A stretch of DNA of 34,919 nucleotides, taken from positions 1-34,919 of the forward strand of contig CACXVS010000029.1 of the NCBI GenBank assembly GCA_902771155.1, written 5' to 3'. A program made the translations under genes and the position numbers. Under the pieces are notes generated by a model. That model worked only from the letters and a program-made list of their open reading frames with translations, was not told the DNA's origin and made no database searches. Positions 26,372 through 33,645 of the stretch are shown piece after piece. Numbering within the stretch: position 1 is the first letter of the stretch; each line of letters begins with the position of its first letter. This DNA comes from an uncultured Prevotellaceae bacterium. GTDB lineage: Bacteria > Bacteroidota > Bacteroidia > Bacteroidales > Bacteroidaceae.

Positions 26372-26379
26372 CAAAAGTA
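26372..26379 (-). promoter_or_regulatory. -7 box for the surE operon
   Basis: The minus strand reads TACTTTTG. The predicted start is near 26366 with a leader of about 16 bases. It is back to back with the parA promoter about 45 bases away. Confidence 0.6.
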
Positions 26380-26421
26380 CGAAAAAAGGTTTAAATGAAT
26401 CGATTTCTCATCGGAAATTTG

Positions 26422-26429
26422 TAACTTTG
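26422..26429 (+). promoter_or_regulatory. -7 box for the parA operon
   Basis: TAACTTTG followed by C, a full consensus match. It predicts a start near 26435 and a leader of about 35 A/T-rich bases before the parA ATG. The -33 element is weak. Confidence 0.65.
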
Positions 26430-26470
26430 CGCACAAATTTCTCATTTTTATTAAGAATAGTTAGATTCAA

Positions 26471-27235
26471 ATGGGTAAGATTATTGCTTTAGCAAACCAA
26501 AAAGGCGGTGTAGGAAAAACGACGACGACTATCAACCTGGCCGCCTCACTCGCTACGTTAGAAAAAACAGTATTAGTGGTAGATGCAGACCCGCAGGCTA
26601 ACGCTTCCAGTGGTCTGGGTGTAAATATCACCGAAGTGGAGTGCTCGCTATACGAATGCATCATCAATCAGACAGATGTTCACGAGGCCGTTTATACGAC
26701 TGACATCGAGGGATTGGACATCATTCCCAGTCATATTGATCTGGTGGGCGCAGAAATTGAGATGTTAAACCTCAACGACCGAGAGAAGATCATCAGGAAA
26801 CTGTTGGATCCGATTCGTGAGGAATACGATTATATCCTCATCGACTGTTCTCCGTCACTGGGTCTCATCACCGTCAATGCTTTGACAGCTGCCGACTCCG
26901 TGATTATTCCAGTACAGTGTGAATACTTTGCCCTTGAAGGTATCAGCAAGTTGCTCAACACAATTAAGATTATCAAGAACAAATTGAATCCACGGTTGGA
27001 GATTGAAGGTTTCCTGCTGACAATGTTCGACAGTCGTCTGCGCCTTGCCAATCAGATTTACGACGAAGTAAAGCGCCATTTCCAGGAGCTGGTGTTCAAG
27101 ACAGTCATCCAGCGTAACGTCAAACTGTCTGAGGCACCCAGTCACGGACTACCCGTTATCCTGTACGATGCAGACTCAACAGGCAGCAAGAACCACCTGG
27201 CACTCGCCAAAGAAATCATCCACAAAAACAAATAA
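26471..27235 (+). CDS. parA: ParA, chromosome-partition ATPase
   Basis: A 254-residue ParA/Soj-type ATPase. The deviant Walker A is KGGVGKTTTT (Lys11 and Lys16), the A' motif is VVDADPQANASSGLG, Walker B is YILIDCSPSLG, and the C-terminal block is VIQRNVKLSEAPSHGLPV. ATP-dependent dimers bind the nucleoid and are released by ParB, moving origin regions. Length is that of short chromosomal ParA without an N-terminal HTH. parB follows after 12 bases, and three further genes appear to share the transcript. Confidence 0.97.
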   Translation: MGKIIALANQKGGVGKTTTTINLAASLATLEKTVLVVDADPQANASSGLGVNITEVECSLYECIINQTDVHEAVYTTDIEGLDIIPSHIDLVGAEIEMLNLNDREKIIRKLLDPIREEYDYILIDCSPSLGLITVNALTAADSVIIPVQCEYFALEGISKLLNTIKIIKNKLNPRLEIEGFLLTMFDSRLRLANQIYDEVKRHFQELVFKTVIQRNVKLSEAPSHGLPVILYDADSTGSKNHLALAKEIIHKNK

Positions 27236-27247
27236 ACGATCAAAGCT

Positions 27248-28177
27248 ATGGCCGTAAAAAAGAAATATGACCGCAATGTCCTTGGCAGGGGCCTTGACAA
27301 TATTGGCTCCGGAAAAGGACGTGGACTAGATGCACTTATTGACACAGGCGATATTCAGACGCAAGGAACGTCGAATCTCAATGAAATTGCCATAAATCTG
27401 ATAGAATCCAATCCTAATCAGCCTCGAAGGGAATTCGACGAAGGTGCCCTAAAAGAACTTGCTGCCAGTATTCATGAGATAGGTATTATCACGCCTATTA
27501 CACTGCGACAGATGCCTGACGGGAAATACCAGATTATCGCTGGCGAGCGTCGTTGGAGAGCATCGCAGATGGCAGGTCTTAAAACAATCCCTGCCTATAT
27601 CAGGACCGCTGCTGACGACAACATCATGGAGATGGCCCTTGTCGAGAATATCCAGCGTGAGGATTTGAACGCCATAGAGATTGCCCTGGCCTACCAGCAT
27701 CTGTCGGAAACAACAGGTATGACACAGGAGCGTATTTCCGAACGTGTTGGCAAGAGCCGCACTTCGATTACGAACTACCTCCGTCTGTTGAAACTACCTG
27801 CACAGATCCAGATGGCCCTGAAGAATAAGGAGATGGATATGGGTCATGCCCGCGCCCTGCTGTCATTGGAAAGTCCCTCTGCCCAGCTGAAACTCTTCAA
27901 GGAAATTCAGCGGAACGGTTACTCCGTACGCAAGGTGGAGGAGATGGTACAGATGCTCAAGAATGGCCAGAACCTGCAGTCTGTTAAAAGGTCTGTGTCT
28001 CCCAATTCACAACTGCCCTTGGAGTATTCCATCCTGAGAGACCGTCTGTCGGACCTCTTCAAGGTCAAGGTGCAGATGACATGTTCTCCACAGGGAAAGG
28101 GAAAGATCAGCATCCCTTTCGCCAACGAGGAAGAACTGGAATGGGTTATGAATGTCATTGACAAGTTGAAAGGCTAA
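27248..28177 (+). CDS. parB: ParB, chromosome-partition protein
   Basis: A 309-residue parS-binding CTPase. A basic N-terminus contains GRGLDALI (the ParA-stimulating type). The ParB N-domain has PNQPRREFDE, the GERRWRA CTP-binding motif (99-105) and ENIQREDLNAIE (133-144). The HTH is at about 159-182 (TQERISERVGKSRTSITNYLRLL split over the helix), and the C-terminal dimerisation region is about 240-309. No parS-like palindrome was noticed in the window. The next gene begins three bases after the stop in the same frame. Confidence 0.96.
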   Translation: MAVKKKYDRNVLGRGLDNIGSGKGRGLDALIDTGDIQTQGTSNLNEIAINLIESNPNQPRREFDEGALKELAASIHEIGIITPITLRQMPDGKYQIIAGERRWRASQMAGLKTIPAYIRTAADDNIMEMALVENIQREDLNAIEIALAYQHLSETTGMTQERISERVGKSRTSITNYLRLLKLPAQIQMALKNKEMDMGHARALLSLESPSAQLKLFKEIQRNGYSVRKVEEMVQMLKNGQNLQSVKRSVSPNSQLPLEYSILRDRLSDLFKVKVQMTCSPQGKGKISIPFANEEELEWVMNVIDKLKG

Positions 28178-28180
28178 GCA

Positions 28181-28969
28181 TTGAGACGCGACATCAAAAC
28201 ATTGATAAGGGCATCCCTCACAGGCATTTTCCTGTTCCTGACGGGTATTTGCCAGAGCATCGCCCAGACGGAGATGGTTATCGACAGTGTACTTACCCTA
28301 CCTGTTGATACCACATTTACACTGAGTGCAGACAGTACGTTCACATTAAGCGACGACCCGTTCACACTGAGTGCAGACAGCACAATCACACTCACAACCG
28401 ACAGTCTGATGAAAGTTGTGGATAAAAGAATGGAGTTGAAGATTCCCAAGAGAGACTGGTCTACCTGGAGACCGGATCCCAAGAAGGCCCTGTGGCTGGC
28501 ACTGGTCATTCCTGGTGGCGGACAGATCTACAACCGCAAGTATTGGAAGTTACCGCTGGTGTATGGTGGGTTTATGGGTTGTATTTATGCCATGAGTTGG
28601 AACAATTCCATGTATATCGACTACTCCCAAGCATATCTCGACCTGGTGGACGACGACCCGAGCACGCAGAGTTACAACCAGTTCCTGCATCTTGGTATGC
28701 AGATTACAGAAAGAAATGCCAAGCAATACGAGAATATCTTCAAAAAACGAAAGGATAAATATCGTCGTTGGCGCGACCTGAGTTTCTTCTGCATGCTTGG
28801 GGTCTATGCACTCTCAGTGATTGATGCCTATGTTGACGCAGAACTCTCGGAGTTCGACATATCCAAAGACTTAAGTCTGAAGGTTGAGCCCGCCATTATC
28901 AGCAACCGTTCCTCCGGGAACATCCTTGAGGGTTCGTCAGTAGGACTGCAGTGCAGCTTAAATTTTTAA
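28181..28969 (+). CDS. DUF5683 membrane protein with TTG start and internal tandem repeat
   Basis: A 262-residue protein. The frame is closed upstream by the parB stop (28175-28177), and the first ATG lies after the signal sequence. The TTG at 28181 is therefore the only start that keeps the signal peptide (RASLTGIFLFLTGICQSIAQ). Residues 38-76 are five back-to-back octad repeats of the type FTLSADST. From about 90 the DUF5683 core begins: WSTWRPDPKKALWLALVIPG, GGQIYNRKYWKLPLVYGG, and a membrane span, with a second span near 200-215 (FFCMLGVYALSVIDAYVDA). The C-terminus ends in Asn-Phe. DUF5683 proteins are Bacteroidetes-specific, of unknown function, and often lie next to parB and a lytic transglycosylase. 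Confidence 0.85.
   Translation: MRRDIKTLIRASLTGIFLFLTGICQSIAQTEMVIDSVLTLPVDTTFTLSADSTFTLSDDPFTLSADSTITLTTDSLMKVVDKRMELKIPKRDWSTWRPDPKKALWLALVIPGGGQIYNRKYWKLPLVYGGFMGCIYAMSWNNSMYIDYSQAYLDLVDDDPSTQSYNQFLHLGMQITERNAKQYENIFKKRKDKYRRWRDLSFFCMLGVYALSVIDAYVDAELSEFDISKDLSLKVEPAIISNRSSGNILEGSSVGLQCSLNF
28292..28408 (+). repeat. Five-unit octad coding repeat
   Basis: In-frame units read LTLPVDTT, FTLSADST, FTLSDDP, FTLSADST, ITLTTDSL. All are 24 bases except the third, which is one codon short. Copies two and four are nearly identical in DNA, suggesting recent slippage or duplication. Confidence 0.8.
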
Positions 28970-28983
28970 TTTACAAATAAGAT

Positions 28984-30501
28984 ATGACACAATTATCGAA
29001 CATACGACAGAAACAAGTGACTTGGTTGGTAAAATGGTTTCTACCCTTTTGCCTGTTTACCTTTATGCCCTTATCTCTGAATGCCCAGGTGGTCATCGAC
29101 GAGGATGAGATTGACATCGAAAGCGAAGAAGAGGAAGTGGATGAGGAAGATGAAGAGATTACCGACGTAAGGATTGAAGACGAGATTGCCGTTACCGACA
29201 AGGATGGCAATGAGGAGGTCATCGAGTTCCCAGAGGCCATGACCTATGATCTCGACAGTCTGATGAATCTCTATATGTCGAAGAACTATCTGGCTACACC
29301 AGGCGACTGCGAGATGAAGAGCGAGAACCCCACCTACCCCAAGGAGGTTTATATCGAGCGTCTGCAGCGCATCCCCTCGGTGATGGAACTAGCTTATAAT
29401 GATATCGTACAGCGTTTCATCGACCGCTATGCCGGACGGTTGCGCTACTCCGTCAGTTATATGTTGGGGGCGTTCAATTTCTATGTTCCTATCTTTGAAG
29501 AGGCACTCGAAGCCTATCAGATACCTCAGGAACTGAAATACCTCCCTGTCATTGAGTCGGCGCTGAACCCGAAAGCTGTGTCTCGTGTTGGTGCAGGAGG
29601 TCTGTGGCAGTTCATGCCAGCCACTGCTAAACAATATGGTCTTACCATCAACTCACTGGTTGATGAGCGTCGCGACCCGGTGAAGGCCTCTTATGCTGCA
29701 GCCCATCTGCTGAAAGATCTCTATAAAGTCTTTGGCGACTGGAACCTGGTGATTGCAGCCTATAACTGTGGACCACAGAATATCAAGAAGGCCATCCAGC
29801 GCTATCGTGCATCGAAAGGGCGCACGGAAGACGACCCGATTACTGCTGAAGATAAGGATTATTGGCAGTTATACCCTTATTTGCCCGCAGAAACCCGCGG
29901 TTATGTACCGGCATTCATTGCTGCCAATTATATCATGACCTATTATTGCGAACACGACATCTGTCCGATGACGTCCAAACTGCCTATGCAGACAGACACC
30001 GTTGTCGTTGCCAAGAATGTCCATCTGGGACAGATTGCCGGTGCCTTAGGCATTGATATTGAGCAGTTGCGCGCACTGAACCCGGAATATCGCCATGACC
30101 TTGTACCAGGTTTGACCAAGCCGTCGGCTATTAAGATGACCGCTAGTGACATTGGCAAGTTCATCGACCACGAAGACTCCGTCTATAACTACCGTGTCAG
30201 TGAGTTCCTGACCAAACGGGCTGTAGTGGATGTGAACGATGATGTGCCTACCTTCTCGCGAAGCCGTCGCAGTGCCTATAACCGCAGAACAGGCCGTCGC
30301 AGTTCACGAAGCATCAGAAACGCCCGCAGTTCACGCAGTTCAAGGAGCTCTGCCTCCAGGGGCACATCGGTGACCATCAAGAGAGGACAGACCCTCTCTG
30401 AAATCGCCAAGCGCAACGGCACGACAGTAGCCAAACTGAAGAAATTGAACGGTATTAAGGGTAATAATATCCAAGCGGGCAAAAAGCTAAGAGTCAAATA
30501 G
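28984..30501 (+). CDS. MltD-like lytic transglycosylase with LysM domain
   Basis: A 505-residue murein-cleaving enzyme. The signal peptide ends at LSLNAQ (35). Residues 39-88 are very acidic. The SLT/GH23 domain (about 165-325) has catalytic Glu191 in YLPVIESALNPKAVS, followed by GAGGLWQFMPATAKQYGL, AAYNCGPQNIKKAI, and YLPAETRGYVPAFIAA. A degenerate LysM-like repeat covers about 335-380. Residues 424-459 form an Arg/Ser-rich basic linker, and a canonical LysM closes the protein (461-505, RGQTLSEIAKRNGTTVAKLK). It should cut glycan strands to 1,6-anhydro ends in the periplasm while held on peptidoglycan by LysM. It follows DUF5683 after 14 bases. Confidence 0.93.
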   Translation: MTQLSNIRQKQVTWLVKWFLPFCLFTFMPLSLNAQVVIDEDEIDIESEEEEVDEEDEEITDVRIEDEIAVTDKDGNEEVIEFPEAMTYDLDSLMNLYMSKNYLATPGDCEMKSENPTYPKEVYIERLQRIPSVMELAYNDIVQRFIDRYAGRLRYSVSYMLGAFNFYVPIFEEALEAYQIPQELKYLPVIESALNPKAVSRVGAGGLWQFMPATAKQYGLTINSLVDERRDPVKASYAAAHLLKDLYKVFGDWNLVIAAYNCGPQNIKKAIQRYRASKGRTEDDPITAEDKDYWQLYPYLPAETRGYVPAFIAANYIMTYYCEHDICPMTSKLPMQTDTVVVAKNVHLGQIAGALGIDIEQLRALNPEYRHDLVPGLTKPSAIKMTASDIGKFIDHEDSVYNYRVSEFLTKRAVVDVNDDVPTFSRSRRSAYNRRTGRRSSRSIRNARSSRSSRSSASRGTSVTIKRGQTLSEIAKRNGTTVAKLKKLNGIKGNNIQAGKKLRVK

Positions 30502-30528
30502 CTTGAACAACATAAGGGAGGGAATGGT

Positions 30529-32796
30529 ATGGATGTAGATGAACAGAAAGCCATTGAAGAGGCTGATGACAAACTCATTAACGACGCGTTTCAGAAATTA
30601 CTGAGCGATTATCTGGCTTCGCGCCACAGGAAGAAGGTCGATCTCATCACTAAAGCCTTCAACTTTGCCCGTCAGGCACATAAAGGTGTGCGCCGTCTGT
30701 CGGGTGAGCCCTATATCATGCACCCCATTGCCGTAGCCCAGATCGCTTGTTCAGAGATTGGACTCGGTTCGACGAGTATCTGTTCCGCCCTGCTCCATGA
30801 TGTGGTGGAAGATACCGACTACACCGTTGAGGATATCGAGAATATCTTCGGATCAAAGATTGCCCAGATTGTTGACGGTCTAACGAAGATCTCAGGAGGT
30901 ATTTTCGGTGAACAGGCTTCTGCCCAGGCAGAGAACTTCAAGAAGCTGCTGCTCACCATGAGTGATGACATTCGTGTGATCCTGATTAAGATCTGCGACC
31001 GTCTGCATAACATGCGAACACTCGACTCGCAACCCGCCAACAAACAATACAAGATTGCCGGTGAAACCCTGTATATCTATGCACCACTGGCTAACCGTCT
31101 GGGACTGAATAAGATCAAGTCGGAACTGGAGAACCTCAGTTTCAGATTTGAGCATCCCGACGAATTTGCGGCCATCGAAGCCAAACTCCAATCTACTCGT
31201 GCCTCACGTGACGAACTGTTCACACAGTTTACCAACCCTATTGAGGAAGCCCTGAAACAGATGGGCATCCAGTATGAGATTAAGGAACGCGTAAAGAGTC
31301 CCTACTCCATCTGGAACAAGATGCAGAACAAGCACGTCACCTTTGAGGAGATCTACGACATCCTGGCCGTACGTATTATCTTCACTCCCAAAGTGCGTGA
31401 AGAGGAGGTCAACGAGTGCTTCAAGATCTACGTGGCCATCTCGAAGATCTACAAGTCGCACCCCGACCGTCTGCGTGACTGGCTCTCCCAGCCGAAGGCC
31501 AATGGCTACCAGGCGCTCCATGTCACCCTGATGTCGAAGCAGGGACGATGGATAGAGGTTCAGATTCGTTCTGACCGTATGGACGAGATTGCCGAACAGG
31601 GGTTTGCTGCCCATTGGAAATACAAGGACGGTGTAGAGGAGGAGTATACTGAGGACGAGAATGAACTGAACGACTGGCTTCGCACCATCAAGGAGATTCT
31701 AGACGACCCTCAGCCCGATGCTATGGACTTCCTCGATACCATCAAACTGAACCTCTTTGCCAGCGAGATCTTTGTCTTCACGCCAAAAGGTGAGATCCGT
31801 ACGATGCCAGCCGGCTGTACGGCCCTCGACTTTGCCTTTACCATCCACACCTTCCTCGGAAGTCACTGCATCGGCGCCAAGGTAAACCACAAACTGGTGC
31901 CCCTCTCCCATAAGCTTCAGAGCGGTGATCAGGTGGAGATCCTCACGTCGAAGTCACAGCATGTCAGTCCATCGTGGATCAATTTCGTCTCTACTGCGAA
32001 GGCGAAGGCAAAGATCCAGGCCATCCTGCGACGTGACAACCGTGAGATCCAGCGAAAGGGTGAGGAGATCTTCAACGCCTTCCTCCAGAAGAACGGTTTT
32101 GAGCCCAGCGTCGCACTGGCTGACCAACTGGCCGACTTCCACGACTATACCAAGCGGAATGAGTTCTTCCTCGCTATCGGTGAGAAGATTGTGCTCCTGG
32201 GCGAGAAAGATGTCGATAAACTTAACGGAAAGCAGAAGGACAATGACAATCAGACGGGATGGTTGAAATATGTGCCGTTTGTCAATAAGAAAAAGAAGGA
32301 AGAAAGCACTAAACAGGAACTCTTTATCGTTCCGGAGAAGTTCAACCGCAAGAAACCCGTTTTCCTCTCCGAGGAGAATATCAATCAATATAAGTTCCAA
32401 GGCTGTTGTCACCCGATTCCCGGTGACGATGCTCTCGGTTATATCAACAACAAGAACCAGATTGAGATCCACAAGCGGGCCTGTCCGGTGGCGGCTAAAC
32501 TGAAATCAAGTTTCGGTAATCGCATTCTCGACATCAAGTGGGACATGCACAAGATTCTCTTCTTCGATGCTACCATCCGTCTGGGAGGCATCGATCGCGT
32601 GGGATTGCTCAACGAGATCACACAGATCATCTCCTCGCAGATGAATGTCAACATCCACAAGATTCTCATCACCTGTGAGGACGGAATCTTCGATGGCAGC
32701 ATCGAGTTGCGTGTCCACGACCGCGAGGATGTCAAGAAGATCATCAACAACCTGAAGAAGATTGCCGATCTTAAGGAGATCTCAGAAATCATGTAA
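30529..32796 (+). CDS. Bifunctional (p)ppGpp synthetase/hydrolase, RelA/SpoT family
   Basis: A 755-residue long RSH enzyme controlling the stringent response. The HD hydrolase domain is intact: His65 in YIMHPIAVA, HDVVED at 90-95, Asp157 in KICDRLHNM. The synthetase domain has YSIWNKMQNK, EIYDILAVR (Asp277), and GRWIEVQIR (Glu343). The segment before QPKANGYQALH reads RLRD (314-317), like the RxKD motif of bifunctional enzymes rather than the acidic ExDD of monofunctional RelA. TGS (about 410-470) and a C-terminal ACT domain (about 675-752) follow. The start is supported by an unusually good Shine-Dalgarno-like AGGGAGGG about 8 bases upstream. Last gene of the parA operon. Confidence 0.96.
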   Translation: MDVDEQKAIEEADDKLINDAFQKLLSDYLASRHRKKVDLITKAFNFARQAHKGVRRLSGEPYIMHPIAVAQIACSEIGLGSTSICSALLHDVVEDTDYTVEDIENIFGSKIAQIVDGLTKISGGIFGEQASAQAENFKKLLLTMSDDIRVILIKICDRLHNMRTLDSQPANKQYKIAGETLYIYAPLANRLGLNKIKSELENLSFRFEHPDEFAAIEAKLQSTRASRDELFTQFTNPIEEALKQMGIQYEIKERVKSPYSIWNKMQNKHVTFEEIYDILAVRIIFTPKVREEEVNECFKIYVAISKIYKSHPDRLRDWLSQPKANGYQALHVTLMSKQGRWIEVQIRSDRMDEIAEQGFAAHWKYKDGVEEEYTEDENELNDWLRTIKEILDDPQPDAMDFLDTIKLNLFASEIFVFTPKGEIRTMPAGCTALDFAFTIHTFLGSHCIGAKVNHKLVPLSHKLQSGDQVEILTSKSQHVSPSWINFVSTAKAKAKIQAILRRDNREIQRKGEEIFNAFLQKNGFEPSVALADQLADFHDYTKRNEFFLAIGEKIVLLGEKDVDKLNGKQKDNDNQTGWLKYVPFVNKKKKEESTKQELFIVPEKFNRKKPVFLSEENINQYKFQGCCHPIPGDDALGYINNKNQIEIHKRACPVAAKLKSSFGNRILDIKWDMHKILFFDATIRLGGIDRVGLLNEITQIISSQMNVNIHKILITCEDGIFDGSIELRVHDREDVKKIINNLKKIADLKEISEIM

Positions 32797-32800
32797 TACA

Positions 32801-32826
32801 AAAAGCCTCCCGGTCGGGAGGCTTTT
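32801..32826. terminator. Bidirectional terminator between relA/spoT and merR
   Basis: A perfect 11-bp stem AAAAGCCTCCC / GGGAGGCTTTT (32801-32811 and 32816-32826) with a GGTC loop. A and T ends let it stop both the parA-relA operon and the convergent MerR gene. Confidence 0.92.
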
Positions 32827-32832
32827 CATTTC

Positions 32833-33183
32833 TTATTGCAGGTAGTCGAGTTGCTTCTTCAGAGCCTGAAGCTCTGTCTTGACGATCAACAGCGACTCCA
32901 ATACGTCAGCTTTTTTGTCGGCACCTTTTCGGTTCTGCGACAGAATCTTTCGTGCTGCAGCCAGTTTAAAGCCACGCACTTTCACAAGGTTATGAATCAG
33001 CCTTATCTCCTCAATATCCTTATCCTGATACTGGCGGACTTTGGCTGGCCCAGTTGTCTTGGGCTTCAGGAAAGGGAATTCCTGTTCCCAATAGCGCAAT
33101 GTACTCTCGTTGAGATCAAACATCTTCGCCACTTCCTTGATGGAGTAGTAGAGTTTCAGATTCTTGTTCAGATTCAGTGCCAT
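32833..33183 (-). CDS. MerR-family transcriptional regulator
   Basis: A 116-residue protein from the ATG at 33183. The longer in-frame start at 33282 would run through the promoter and is rejected. The winged-helix MerR DNA-binding domain is clear at about 12-80 (YYSIKEVAKMFDLNESTLRYWEQEF, wing KVRQYQDKDIEEIRLI, then VRGFKLAAARKIL). It is followed by a short coiled coil (VKTELQALKKQLDYL). There is no C-terminal Cys pair or ligand domain of the metal-sensing MerR type. It diverges from a Cys/His-rich protein and TonB receptor, so it may or may not control them; small MerR proteins of this form are widespread in Bacteroidetes. Confidence 0.9.
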   Translation of the reverse strand: MALNLNKNLKLYYSIKEVAKMFDLNESTLRYWEQEFPFLKPKTTGPAKVRQYQDKDIEEIRLIHNLVKVRGFKLAAARKILSQNRKGADKKADVLESLLIVKTELQALKKQLDYLQ

Positions 33184-33201
33184 ACTCGTAATATTTTGGT
33201 G

Positions 33202-33209
33202 CAAAGATA
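33202..33209 (-). promoter_or_regulatory. -7 box for merR
   Basis: The minus strand reads TATCTTTG, predicting a start near 33196 and a leader of about 13 bases before the ATG at 33183. Confidence 0.6.
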
Positions 33210-33231
33210 CAAATATTTTTGGAATAATATG

Positions 33232-33239
33232 TAACTTTG
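33232..33239 (+). promoter_or_regulatory. -7 box for the Cys/His-rich gene, near-leaderless
   Basis: TAACTTTG followed by C. It ends 9 bases before the ATG at 33249, so the mRNA should start within about 3-6 bases of the start codon. The box lies 22 bases from the divergent merR -7 box. Confidence 0.65.
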
Positions 33240-33248
33240 CACCGAAAA

Positions 33249-33599
33249 ATGAAGAGACAGAGAAAAAGAGTAACATCAGCATGGCTATTATTGTCGATAT
33301 TCGTATCGATGATGATGCTCTCCTCCGTACACCGGCACCGACCCATGGCAGATTATGCCAACGACTGCGAGGAGTGCGCCCACCATGTCCATCACTCTGG
33401 CCACTTCACGATGGCATACGAGCATCTCGATGATTGCGTACTCTGCCAGTTCCTCAACCTTATCTACACGACTACAGTAACCTTAACGGTTGCCATTCCA
33501 GTCTGTCTTACTACACGGGTAGTAACAAGTAACGTAAACACCGTTTTTTGTGAGGTAAGACAGAACGACTCTACCCGTGCCCCTCCTTTCATTCTGTAA
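33249..33599 (+). CDS. Small Cys/His-rich membrane protein, possible metal binder (DUF2946-like)
   Basis: A 116-residue protein from the ATG at 33249. A TTG twelve bases upstream is part of the -7 box and is rejected. A basic start (KRQRKR) and hydrophobic residues 10-26 form a signal anchor. Then comes a cluster with Cys40/Cys43 (CEEC), five His within 45-52, His59 and Cys63/Cys66 (CVLC), followed by a second hydrophobic segment at about 67-88. The polar C-terminus contains TRAPPF. This layout resembles DUF2946-type small proteins found beside metal transporters; the family link is by pattern only. It is probably co-transcribed with the His-rich TonB receptor 46 bases downstream. A metal-binding or metal-sensing role in the periplasm is inferred. 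Confidence 0.7.
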   Translation: MKRQRKRVTSAWLLLSIFVSMMMLSSVHRHRPMADYANDCEECAHHVHHSGHFTMAYEHLDDCVLCQFLNLIYTTTVTLTVAIPVCLTTRVVTSNVNTVFCEVRQNDSTRAPPFIL

Positions 33600-33645
33600 A
33601 CCAGGAGATCATACACATTATTAATTATTAAAGCAGACATACAGA

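Noticed and set aside
26380..28180. parS site near parAB
   Set aside because: I looked for a TGTTnCACGTGnAACA-like palindrome by eye in and around parAB and found none; a motif scan of the whole genome would be decisive.
33184..33282. 33-residue N-terminal extension of the MerR protein
   Set aside because: Crosses the merR -7 box and the divergent promoter; hydrophobic Phe-rich sequence has no place in a MerR protein.
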